NCBI GenBank assembly: GCA_964023205.1
Contig: OZ026842.1
Coordinates: forward strand, 37,153,501-37,217,500
DNA: 64,000 bases
Direction: 5' to 3'
Origin: Lutraria lutraria
Lineage: Eukaryota > Mollusca > Bivalvia > Venerida > Mactridae
Position numbers and translations under genes: made by a program. The notes beneath the pieces were generated by a model. The model saw only the letters and a program-made list of their open reading frames with translations. It did no database searches and was not told the DNA's origin. Shown here one piece after another: positions 49,401 to 57,185 of the stretch (positions are counted from its first letter, which is position 1; every line of letters starts with the position of its first letter).

Positions 49401-52400
49401 GAGGGCCATGGCTCACCAGAAAGACATTTAGCAAAATCAATTGATGCCAAGGGCAGTCAATTTTGACCCCCGGGACAGAGCAAATGGCCATAATTTTATC
49501 AAACTTGGTAGAGGTCCACTAGATAAAGCTACACACAAGTTCTAGGCATTGTAGTTTCTGAGAAGAAGATTTTTTAAAATTTCTACTACATTTATATAGG
49601 CTGTGTAAAATCAAGTCATCCCAAGGGCAAATCAAAGCCAATTTTGGCCCCAGGGCAATAATTTGAATAAACTCAAGGTAGAGGTCTACAAGGCAATGCT
49701 ACACACCAAATATTTTAGCTCTAAGCATTGTGGTATAAGTATGCACGTTAACGCTCTCCTTAATTGTCATTTTGTGTCCAGGATAGAATTACTTTGAAGG
49801 TATTATGCTATTTATGAATATCTTCATGGCAATCTGAATTCTAATTATCATAAAATAATCATATCAATAGTAATATAAAAAGTACTACTAATCACTACTA
49901 ATGGACAATATATACAGTACGGTTTGGGTGATTTGTCTGATTTTTGCGAATCGCCTCAGAATTAAAATCGCGCTAAGCCACAGGTAGATCGTTTCAACGA
50001 GGCGATTTGAATTTTGGCCGTCGTGTTCAGAGCGACAATGATCGACGGTGACCGTCACCACTGAAGGGCAATAATTTGCGGTGGATTGCAGCGACAATTG
50101 CTCAACCCGCTGATACGCGATGTCGCCTCTTTAGTTTACTCAAAACTTACAAATTTCTTGTCAATAACAGTGTTATTCACAAATTATTTAAGTGCTCTTT
50201 TGTGAACAAATTATTACCTGATATGTGTGAAAAAATTAGCATTGACATAAATTATAATCAACGAGTGTTGAGAACTTAATAGAAGTTAATGAGCTTTAAT
50301 TAATCTGTCAGCTTTCGTATATTATTGCGCGAAATATTACATTACTGTTTTTATTTGTTTTGAGCACCTAGCTACAAAGGTAAAATGAGAGACTGCGACT
50401 CGGTCTAAATAATGATTTTCGCCCTGGTACTCGATACATAAAACACTAAAAATAGATATATGAACATCACCCTGAACGTAACGCTGCATATGTAAAACAT
50501 AGCTACACAGTTTACAAACTCGCTTAGCAATTTGCCGTTTTTTCTACATATTTACTTCAAGAATGGGATTTCCCCTTTGACATAATTTAATCAGATGTCT
50601 GGATTTCAGTCGGTCTTGGCCGATGGATTTAGTAAGTGTTAAATCCTGAATTATCTTACCATGTGACTGTTTTCTGAAAATAAACGGTCAACAGAAAGCG
50701 AAAGTAGAAGAAAGATTCACAATAAATATCATTTTAGCTACTTGAGAGTCGGCTTTAGACGTTCGCGAATCACCATGATCCATCGCCATCAAAGATTACC
50801 GACTGATAAATAAGTCATAAAACACGGTGATTAGCGACATTGCGGTGATTCGCGTTTTTTTTCAAGATCGATGCCGCGATGAAAATCGCCAATACGGGTG
50901 ATAAATTGCCGTTTACGAACGCGGGGGAAACACGAAAATCGGACAAATGACCCGAACCCTCCTGTACATAATATGTAAAACTAAGAGACCGTCATTAATA
51001 TGTTGCATTAAAATAATGCTAAATCATTTGTTATTTAAGAAATTGAGATTTGTAAATGGGCACTAACTAAATGGACGCTAATTAAACAACATTATTTAAC
51101 TAGATTCCCAAGGGCAACATGTCGAGCCCCTTGTTTAGCCAGCTTGTGACCTTGACCTTTGAACTACATGTATGGTTAATGTTAATGACACATCATTTCA
51201 CTGAAGTAAACTTTTACACCAATTTATTTCAAAATCCTAGAATGCAAACAGAAGTCACAGCCCAGACAAGGAAAATATATTTGACTGAATGTGTAATCTT
51301 GACCTTTGACCTATGGATCTGGGTGTTGCCAAGGACACATGGTCTCATTGTATTTTCAAATAATTCAATGCATAAGGGAGATACAGCCAAGGTCTATAAT
51401 ACTTTTTTGACATTTGATATAGTTTAACTTAAGCCTACAGACCTGGGCTTGCGCATGACACATGGTGGTAAATATTTCTGCCAAGTCATTGCAAAATCCA
51501 TCAAGAAATGACAAGTTATGAAGCAGACACAAAAAATAGACCCCATCATTGACCATTAACATCCAAGTGTGACCTTGGCCTTGGAGCTATTGACCTTTCA
51601 AAAAACCGCACAAGGTAGAGTTACTGTTCCAGGGATCTAGATAAAGGGCGTAATTGTGTAAATGCGCATTAGTTTTTCTGAAATACGCATAAAAATCATT
51701 TCTAAAGCATACCGATACGCTCTTAAAATGCCAGGTACCCGTTTTACTCAATTGAAATGCGTAACTGTCAAATTTTAATGTAGTATCTGTGACTAGTGAT
51801 TTAATTGAACATATTGAATAAGGCAAAGTATTGCATATAAGCTACATGCACTTCCGTCACTGGATATATAGAAGAACACAATACAATAAAGTGCATGTAA
51901 TAATAAAGTTCCCATGGTTGTCATTACTCTTTAAAAATTTGTAATAGATTCTACCCCCACAAAAACATTTAAGGGGTAAAATACGTACATCTACAATTTT
52001 TTTTATCATTTTACCATCACTTAATCGGATTATAAAAACCTATGAACGAGTCTATAACAACTTATCATTAACATTTATCCATTGTCACCAACTTAACTAT
52101 ACCAATTACTAATCAATAAGGGGTCAATTGAGCAGTGTTCAATCTAGAGCTCGCCATTGACCACTAAAAATCCAAATGGCGCATTTTCAAAAGTCTGTCC
52201 GACACAATGGGCACAACTGCCGTTACCTAAAACCTTTACACATTATTCATCTTCCTCTTACTTTTACTGGCTTTCCGTTCAGTTATTTGAGACTGGATTA
52301 AACAAGAGGGCCATGATGGCCTTATATCACTCACCAGATAAAGACTCCTATCATGAGCCTTGGTAAAATTAAGTGACCCTGGGACGGGGCCAATTTTGCC

Positions 52401-54989
52401 CCTATGGCAATAATTTAAACAAACTTGGTAGAATGTCCACCAGACAATGCTACATACAAAATATGTGAGCTCTAAGCCTTGAGGTTTTGGACAAGTCGTT
52501 GAAGAAGATTTTCTTGTTTTCCTATATAACCTATATAAATCATGTGAACCCTGGGGCGGGGCTAATTTTCACCCTAGGTCCATTACTTTTAACGGACTTG
52601 GTAGATGTCCTCTAGACAATGCTACACACCAAATATCTAAGCTCTAGTCTAGGCCCTGTGGCTTTGGACAAGAAGATTGTTAAAGTTTTTCCTATTGGTT
52701 GTCATGTCATGGGAGTTTTTAATGAAATTAATTTTTTAACAACTTTGGTAGAGCTTCATGCAAGGAACATCCATGTAAAGTTTCGTTGAAATTGGCCAAC
52801 TGGTTAAGAAGGAGATCCATGAGCACTTTGTGCTCTAGTGAGCTAATAACACTGTTATGGAATTCAATAGAATTGTCTACAGCTTAAAGATACTTGCTCA
52901 TATGTCTACTGAAGCAGATCATTTAATGTGGATTCTGGATCTTAATCCAAAGCATTTACAGGAAATTTTGAAACTAAGGGTAGTCTGAAACATCGGCAAA
53001 ATATTTGATACCTTTCGTCTGTTGAAGGTATATTTTTGGTCATGTTACCATAATCCATCGCACTATACAAAAGTTTTACGGAAATTTGTGCAATAAATTA
53101 GAAAACGAGCGTATCTCAGATTGAGTCATTTACCTGGTAGCTTTTAAAGAACAAACATGTGGCTTTGACAATGAAATGCAATGTAATGCATATGTATCAT
53201 CGTCAAAGATATTCGAATGATTTGTTTTAAATTCAAAATAAAACTTATCTTAGAAGTGAGATCGGAGGGCCAAGGCAGCATAATACAACATAATTATTTT
53301 ACATGGTATGTTTTATTATCTTATTTCAAGACCCTCTATTTTCTAAAATGACCTACTTCAGTCCTTGGTGAAAGTCTGTGGGCCCAAAAGGTCCCTTCCT
53401 GGCACAGGCTAGATTGAACACTAATTAAGTCAAAGGGTCATGTTGCATAAAAAAATTTTTTATATAAATTATTTCATACATATAGACAAGGGATGGAACT
53501 TCTGAAATATGCTATACAATTTGGCCTAGCACGGTCATGTAACCCAATATTACCATACTAAATCACATTAAATAACAAGCATTAATTACCTCTAACTTAC
53601 GATTTTGTGTATTATCTGAATATAAATTACATCTATCTTCCACAAAATATTAATATTCATTAGTCATTCGTGGATCCCGTTTTCACGATCAGCTGACATT
53701 CACATGCCAGAAACAATTTACCGTCTAAAAGCTGTCTATAAATAAACAATGTAGCATGCAAGTTGATAACCTTTTCGGAAAGGCGAAAATAAATCCACTC
53801 TACAGATGGCACAGAAACAATATTCTGAGAATTTCGACAGATTTTCATTTCGTGGGAGTTCCACCCCTTGTCTATAGAGCTATGTATTTTTTTATGTGAC
53901 ATGACCCTTTGGATTTAGTGGTCAAAATGTCGTAAGCAGGGGTGTGGAATTCCTATGCCCGACTTGTCCGACACGGGATTTTTAGTCCTCGGACAAGTAA
54001 CTTTTTAGGTGGTAGTTGTCTCCGCGGACGAGTAGCAAATCAGAAATAAGAACACTGTAAAGTTACCGAATGCTCAAGATCCGTTGCCGAATCTTGTATA
54101 AAAATTTTTTTAAGATCGGAAACTTGTCATTCATATCTTTAATTGACCATGCTTATTTATGTTGTTTGCACATATCAACACCAATTTTAATTAACCCAAG
54201 CTTTGATTAATTATGCAGATAACAATTTTATCAAACTTATCGTGAGTTCTTCCTTTCTTATTGAAAAAAGTCTGTACCGTTCAGTATCAGGGCCCTCATT
54301 TGACGTTTTTTGGGGCCGAAATTCGGCCCCATTCCCCTCCTAAAATCATATACTTTTTTCCCCTATTTTTGAAAAAATTCCCTGCTTAAATGATTCATAT
54401 TAAGTTATTAACCTTCGATTAATAGTATATTAATGTATGTTGTATATTTAAATACAGCCATTTTAAGCTAAAAAGGCTTATTGCAGGGTTACACAGCAGT
54501 TGAAAAAGATCCCCTGAAATTCCCCTTTTTCCTCAAAATGACGCAAAATTCCCAAACCTGAGGGCCCCAGGCCCCTTCCCCTAAAGTGCAGCTAGGGCCC
54601 TGAGTATGGTTCAGTTCGTATTTTCCAAAAATCGCTACACACTTTACTGAATAATCACATGTTTTGATAGTATTTATGGAATATGTAGTACAATGTCATG
54701 TTACATTAAGCATTACGCCAACAAAATTCCAAAGACTCGTTGATTTTCAAGAATGGGTGTTACTATTATATTTTCCGGTGACAAGACGTAGAAAAATATG
54801 ATATTTCCACACCCCTAATAAGGGTAGAAAGTGTAGGGGTAAAAATAGTAAGGGGTTAAAATGTCCGAAAGCCTTGAATCGTGGATAGGATCAGAACACA
54901 ACTTACCTAATAATCCCTGAACTACTGGGACTTGCTGTGTCAGTAGTACTGTCACCTCGTTCAGGTAAGTATGGGACAGTTTCAGGCAT
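37068..54989 (-). CDS. TNF superfamily ligand, type II membrane protein (ten coding exons)
   Basis: Joined exons: 54989-54907, 49334-49279, 48494-48459, 47476-47424, 46306-46214, 45159-45088, 42153-41866, 41059-41023, 38856-38755, 37471-37068. All have AG/GT borders and matching phases, giving 1,224 nt and 407 residues. Residues 1-131 are a Ser/Thr/Glu-rich cytoplasmic tail. RRRRIR (133-138) precedes a membrane span at about 140-160, so the orientation is type II. A stalk has Cys 181, 190, 214, 231 and 252 and an NFT sequon at 195. The TNF homology domain is about 257-405, with LEYLESDGRLVV, SGQFYMSSHI, LERNDVLYVTV and a final FIAYDV. An RVQR site directly after the membrane span could allow furin-type shedding. 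Such ligands trimerise and engage TNF receptors in immune and death signalling. Which vertebrate subtype it is closest to cannot be told. The frame is open 5' of the chosen ATG, so a further coding exon is possible. Confidence 0.88.
37734..38450 (+). mobile_element. Modular repeat, body type C
   Basis: It has the shared head ACAAGAGGGCCACGATGGCC with CGCTCACCTGAG. The body is made of units of about 167 bp with GGGCCCATAACTCTTGAAG, GAACTTGTCCAAGATC, ATTTACTGAAAATATGATTAGG and AGAGTGTAAACAAGCTAAAA. It ends near GACGTACGACGGACACCGAC. It lies in intron 9 of the TNF-ligand gene. Confidence 0.8.
38755..38856 (-). CDS. TNF ligand coding exon 9
   Basis: 102 nt between TTTGTATTACAG and AAG/GTATTT. 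It reads YNHYHEVIPSNCKES, then DKVPSVIKLSG, the start of the TNF homology domain (first beta strand). Confidence 0.8.
39069..40618 (+). mobile_element. Modular repeat, body type B, copy 1
   Basis: The head CAAGAGGGTCATGATGGCCC is followed by units of about 135-160 bp with CAAGTGACCCC.GGG.CGGGG, CCAATTTTGACCCTAGGGC, GGTAGAGGTCCACTAGACA and AAGCTCTAGGCC. The tail AAAAGCTCACCCTGAGCACA..GGTGAGCTAAAAA is inverted to the head's GCTCACC. The array is interrupted at about 39350-39910 by unrelated sequence. It lies in intron 8. Confidence 0.8.
39350..39910. other. Probable insertion inside modular repeat B
   Basis: It breaks the repeat body between GGTTCACCAG and AAGTCTATATAAATC. Near its ends are ATGGCCCTTTCCCATA and TATGAAAAGGGCCCT, inverted to each other, suggesting a MITE. 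No coding potential. Confidence 0.4.
40725..40905. repeat. Dispersed 'ggcctttattcac' repeat, copy 2
   Basis: AATAAAGGTCACTCTTG, GTGGCCTTTATTCACAGG, GTCTTTATTCAAAGGTCA, GGTGGCCTTTATTCAGAG and a TTTACTGTAC end. It is related to 34635-34805 and 47225-47390. Confidence 0.55.
41023..41059 (-). CDS. TNF ligand coding exon 8 (micro-exon)
   Basis: 37 nt between TTTCTTTCAG and CTA/GTAAGT. It reads ALECFWKDGRFP, phase 0 in and 1 out, exactly what exon 9 requires. Confidence 0.75.
41215..41595 (+). repeat. Modular repeat, body type B, partial copy
   Basis: CAAGTGACCCCTGGGGCAGG, GGTAGAGGTCTACTAGACAA and CTTGCAAAGTTTGGTTGCAA match the type B body. The head is missing, and the tail is degenerate and ends at GGTGAGCTA. 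Confidence 0.6.
41866..42153 (-). CDS. TNF ligand coding exon 7 (membrane span and stalk)
   Basis: 288 nt, phase 0-0, acceptor CTGTTATCAG, donor AG/GTAATT. It starts VRRRRIRYVTTGLIVLSV, followed by the rest of a hydrophobic helix ending IQWHG, then the stalk with four of the Cys residues' context (TMCIANSDIPVC, YLYCGDLG) and the NFT sequon. Confidence 0.85.
42562..43690 (+). mobile_element. Modular repeat, body type A, copy 2
   Basis: It starts ACAAGAGGGCCAAGATGGCC, has units of about 140-148 bp (GACCTAGTTTTTGACC at 42640, 42784, 42932, 43211, 43356, 43496) and ends CATGTGAGCTAAAAAAAA. It lies in intron 6 of the TNF-ligand gene. Small open frames on the minus strand here are repeat shadows. 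Confidence 0.85.
43875..44375. repeat. 30-bp minisatellite with internal palindrome, about 16 copies
   Basis: The unit GGGGCTAGTAATTACTAGTC plus AGAGACCATA repeats in exact 30-bp register. CTAGTAATTACTAG is a perfect 14-bp palindrome in many units; others have GTGATT or TACCAG changes. The right edge continues as AGACCTTAACCACTTGACCA, the reverse complement of a tRNA-like 5' half. Confidence 0.93.
44376..44402 (-). other. tRNA-like 5' half at edge of minisatellite
   Basis: The minus strand reads TGGTCAAGTGGTTAAGGTCT, very close to the D-arm/A-box of Leu- or Ser-type tRNAs. It runs directly into the first minisatellite unit. No B box or 3' half follows. Confidence 0.5.
45088..45159 (-). CDS. 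TNF ligand coding exon 6 (duplicated exon, copy 2)
   Basis: 72 nt, phase 0-0, between TTATTAAACAG and AG/GTAGCC. It reads DDEHLTDVSLTVAEEEVAH, then INEIE. It arose with exon 5 by tandem duplication; phase symmetry lets both be kept or skipped without a frameshift. Confidence 0.75.
45190..45560. repeat. Mollusc-type dispersed repeats ('agagctgtcacag' and type C head)
   Basis: AACTAGAGCTGTCACAGAGG with AAGGGGACATAACTCTACAA, then AAGAGGGCCAATATGGCCCT with CACTCACCTGAGAACAAAGG (a truncated type C copy), then a tail GAAAGGACGGACGG-like segment and CTCGCTTGCGGGGGTAT. Confidence 0.6.
46214..46306 (-). CDS. TNF ligand coding exon 5 (duplicated exon, copy 1)
   Basis: 93 nt, phase 0-0, between TTATTGAACAG and AG/GTAGCA. 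It reads EDACDEIKKSQSADAPS and on to EKTMDEAE, acidic and hydrophilic. Sequence and flanks are homologous to exon 6. Confidence 0.75.
47225..47390. repeat. Dispersed 'aataaagatca' repeat, copy 3
   Basis: AATAAACTCAATAAAGATCA, AAACGGTCATTATT, AATAATGGTCATCTGTCAAT, AGGGTGACCTTTGTTCTCTG and a GACTGTA end. Related to copies at 34.6 and 40.7 kb. Confidence 0.5.
47424..47476 (-). CDS. TNF ligand coding exon 4
   Basis: 53 nt between TTTATTTCAG and AG/GTATGT. It reads VSLSSSQEIGIEKNLK; phase 1 in, phase 0 out. Confidence 0.75.
47643..47963 (+). mobile_element. MITE with CAGGG..CCCTG ends, copy 1
   Basis: The ends are CAGGGCTCTAGCTGCACTTT and ACGTCAAATGAGGGCCCTG, flanked by CATGC on both sides (5-bp target duplication). 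The body matches 54287-54602 in inverted orientation, including TTCGGCCCC, TAATAACTTAATATGAATCA and TGAGGAAAAAGGGGA. No ORF. The CAGGG ends and 5-bp duplication would fit a hAT-like group, which is inference. Confidence 0.75.
48459..48494 (-). CDS. TNF ligand coding exon 3 (micro-exon)
   Basis: 36 nt between TTCTTTTAG and G/GTATAA. It reads PVVSTEPENHT in the frame set by both neighbours. Confidence 0.7.
48590..49015. repeat. Possible MITE relic
   Basis: TTTACTGACCCTGAATTTTAG with AGGGTCGGTAGGTAGG at the left, and GGTCAATCTGCCGGAGCCCG at the right, frame AT-rich sequence in intron 2 without coding content. The ends are not convincingly inverted. Confidence 0.25.
49279..49334 (-). CDS. TNF ligand coding exon 2
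   Basis: 56 nt between ACTTTCAG and G/GTATGT. Phase 2 in, phase 1 out. It reads KLLRSTKSVPPITSNNSS, part of the cytoplasmic tail. Confidence 0.75.
49400..49745 (+). repeat. Modular repeat, body type B, partial copy
   Basis: AGAGGGCCATGGCTCACCAG (shortened head), GGTAGAGGTCCACTAGATAA, AGTTCTAGGCATTGTAG and a second unit with GGTAGAGGTCTACAAGGCAA. Located in intron 1 of the TNF-ligand gene. Confidence 0.65.
49912..50972. mobile_element. 1.05-kb DNA element with ~32-bp terminal inverted repeats
   Basis: The left end TACAGTACGGTTTGGGTGAT then TTGTCTGATTTT; the right end, reverse-complemented, TACAGGAGGGTTCGGGTCAT then TTGTCCGATTTT. GCGAT/ATCGC words and GCGAATC(A/G)CC recur in both halves. No transposase frame, so non-autonomous. 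Base composition is more GC-rich than its surroundings. In intron 1. Confidence 0.7.
51095..51610 (+). repeat. Dispersed repeat with 'gaccttgacctttga' words
   Basis: CCCAAGGGCAACATGTCGAG, GTGACCTTGACCTTTGAAC, ATCTTGACCTTTGACCTATG and GTGACCTTGGCCTTGGAG. This is a repeat type I associate with mollusc genomes. The 102-codon plus-strand frame is translated repeat, not a gene. Confidence 0.65.
52303..52855 (+). mobile_element. Modular repeat, body type B, short copy
   Basis: Head ACAAGAGGGCCATGATGGCC with ATATCACTCACC, two type B units, tail GCACTTTGTGCTCTAGTGAGC. In intron 1. Confidence 0.75.
53429..53916. mobile_element. MITE with long terminal inverted repeats
   Basis: Left arm GTCAAAGGGTCATGTTGCAT to TATAGACAAGGGATGGAACT; right arm, reverse-complemented, CCAAAGGGTCATGTCACAT to TATAGACAAGGGGTGGAACT. 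Arms are about 75 bp. An 80-codon minus-strand frame inside (53660-53902) is not considered a gene. Confidence 0.75.
53938..54820. mobile_element. DNA element with AGGGGTGTGGAA ends, containing a nested MITE
   Basis: Left CAGGGGTGTGGAATTCC with CGACTTGTCCGACACGGG and CGGACAAGTAAC; right ATTTCCACACCCCTAATA. It is interrupted by the MITE at 54287-54602. hAT-like ends are suggested, but no target duplication is clear. Confidence 0.65.
54287..54602 (-). mobile_element. MITE with CAGGG..CCCTG ends, copy 2 (nested)
   Basis: CAGGGCCCTCATTTGACG to AAGTGCAGCTAGGGCCCTG, flanked by AGTAT on both sides. Inverted relative to the copy at 47.6 kb. Inserted into the AGGGGTGTGGAA element. Confidence 0.78.
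54907..54989 (-). CDS. TNF ligand coding exon 1
   Basis: 83 coding nt from ATG (context GAAAAATGCC) to AG/GTAAGT. It encodes MPETVPYLPERGDSTTDT, then a Ser-rich stretch. The exon itself starts at 55020 or 55028 after an acceptor (TTTTGCAG or CTTTTAG), so at least one untranslated or coding exon lies upstream. It contains an RGD triplet, but on the predicted cytosolic side. Confidence 0.75.
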
Positions 54990-55029
54990 TTTTCCTTCTC
55001 TGATATTCTGTTGAACAATTCTGCAAAAC

Positions 55030-56800
55030 TAAAAGCTAGAATAAAAGATAGGGATATATAGTGTGTCAAAATTTCTCAAATGGACTCTATTTTTACAGTA
55101 TTTTTTCACCTCCTATATAACAGAGCACATGGGGACGGAGTATTATTATGTATATATAAGTAAACACGTATTTCGTCTTAAATTGACCAAGGACTTATAT
55201 AGATCTACATGTATATTATAAGTCCTTGAATTGACCAAATAATTATCACAGGTCCCCCTGTGCAACAGAGGCCTATAAAATTTAAAGACACTTTTTTTAA
55301 TAAAAACTTATTTTTGTAATCAAAGAATTGATACTGTATACATATGACAATTCAGAACAACAGACTAGTGCGCATTAAGATTAATTTGTAAACCCAAAGT
55401 GTTTGTTTAACTACTTTTTCGACGAACAGGAAGTGCTTACCGGCTTGTATTAAGTTGTAACTGTCAACTCCTATTACAATAGAACGCTCCTATTAAAGTT
55501 AAACACAGGTCCGTGGAGTTTATGCAATCTCTGCACAGAGTTGTCGTTCGTTATGTTATGCATGTTAGCAACAAAGACCCTAATATCCATTGTAAGATTG
55601 TTGTTCTAGATTATATTTTAAGTGTGTTATTACTCATGTTTGATATGAAAAATATCTATAATCCTTTTTTATTTGGATTTCAATCCATCAGTATGGTGAC
55701 GTCACATAATTTCGAAAATGGCGCTTAAATCAATGAAAAAAATTAATCTCAGCTGAGTCTGAGTCAAAAAGCGTTCGTGAATACGGATTTAAAGATAATC
55801 TCAGCTAAGTCTAAGTCTAAGTCCAAGTCAGAGTCTAAGTCTGAGTTAGAAATAAATGTTAGTGAATATAGGTCTAGCCTAGGTCTTTGTTAGCAACACA
55901 CGCTTACACATAAGAACTGAGCGGGACTAGATTACTACTAGAAACCATTATAAACTAAATTGTATGGTAATTAGTTTGCTGATAATATTTACATACAATA
56001 CTAGCTGAAATAATAGTGAATACGTTCATAGAAATTTTCTTTAAATTAAATGACCAGAATTAAGGCAGAGGATGGGTCACAGATGGCCGCAGTTAAATCC
56101 TATTATTTTAACTTATAAATGACGAGAATTGACTTGCATAGATTTAGATAGAATAAAACACATGGTATGATACAATACACGATAGAAATGTTTCAAATAT
56201 CACATTTTTACAAAGGCTAAAATAATACAATAAATCATAATGGAAGACAATATGACATATGGCTCTAATACTAATAATTTTTTTAGATGTACCAGTACAT
56301 GTATTATTTTATATACTCAGGATGACACAAAAAAAAAACTTATTTCCATTGTAGTCCTGTAATAATAATGACATGTCCTAGCAAGGCACAACAAATTTGT
56401 AATAATGATGGTTAAATTGAGCAAGTTTAACAAGAGTAAAAGTAAACAAAATATAAATATCACAGTAAGGAACCATTGTATTAACCATGATGTTAATACA
56501 AACGTGACTACAGGCTAAGTAGAATATGTTTTTTTAAGTGAAACCTTGTATTTTTGCAGGCTGGCTGAACCCTTAAGTAATATCTCGTGACAATGTATTC
56601 AATAATGAACAACCATTGTATGAGAAGGACTTTTTACCGAAACCTTTGACTTCAGGAATACTTAAGCATGACCCATCATTGCCAGCTTTCCAAGCTTATC
56701 AGTTGGCTTATAGGGAAAGTTGTCCCCCTTGAAAATCGATTTTTTTGCGATATCGACGACATGGCGGTGACAGGTACTCTATATGGAGTTATATAGAGGC
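55030..56800. other. Upstream region of TNF-ligand gene, no exon identified
   Basis: A 5'-untranslated exon of the TNF-ligand gene should lie here or further upstream, but no donor or promoter could be singled out. It contains TGACGTCA at 55699 and a hexamer repeat at 55800-55850. Confidence 0.35.
55800..55850. repeat. (AAGTCT)n simple repeat
   Basis: About seven imperfect hexamers of AAGTCT/GAGTCT follow a half-copy at 55746-55765 with the same AATCTCAGCT(G/A)AGTCT start. Confidence 0.8.
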
Positions 56801-56829
56801 AGTATTTATTTAACTTGTCATAACTTTAT

Positions 56830-57185
56830 TAATAATAAAGGCACAACATTTTTCCAGCACAATAATGCATCTTTCTTCTTTACTGTGATATAAATTTTAA
56901 TTATATTATATATCATCTTCTTGCTTCCCTGATCGTTACAAAATTATCCCTGTCGGTCTAGATTTATTACATGAACAAAGAAGGAAATTTCTAAAATTAA
57001 GCAAAAGTGGGAATTTAAAACACATAGAAAGTCATTTTGTAGTACAAGCCAAACATTTTCCCAGTTATGTGCACAATTTTACATCTTTCTTCTTTATAAT
57101 GAGATAAATTTTAATTATGTTGTACTTTATCTTCTTGCTTCCCTGATCGTTACAAGATTAACTCTGTCGGTCCAGACTTATAAAT
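56830..57185. repeat. Two-copy direct repeat (~225-bp spacing)
   Basis: Both copies have GCATCTTTCTTCTTTA / ACATCTTTCTTCTTTA, GATATAAATTTTAATTAT, ATCTTCTTGCTTCCCTGATC and CTGTCGGTC.AGA, at 56860-56965 and 57075-57180. It overlaps the 3' end of the LINE relic. Confidence 0.8.

Noticed and set aside
51119..51427. 102-codon plus-strand frame
   Set aside because: Translation of a dispersed GACCTTGACCTTTGA repeat.
53660..53902. 80-codon minus-strand frame in TNF-ligand intron 1
   Set aside because: It lies within the long-TIR MITE and has no phase-compatible splice sites.
56760..56780. Possible plus-strand first exon ATGGCGGTGACAG/GTACTC
   Set aside because: Only five codons before a weak donor and no partner exon. 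Probably chance.
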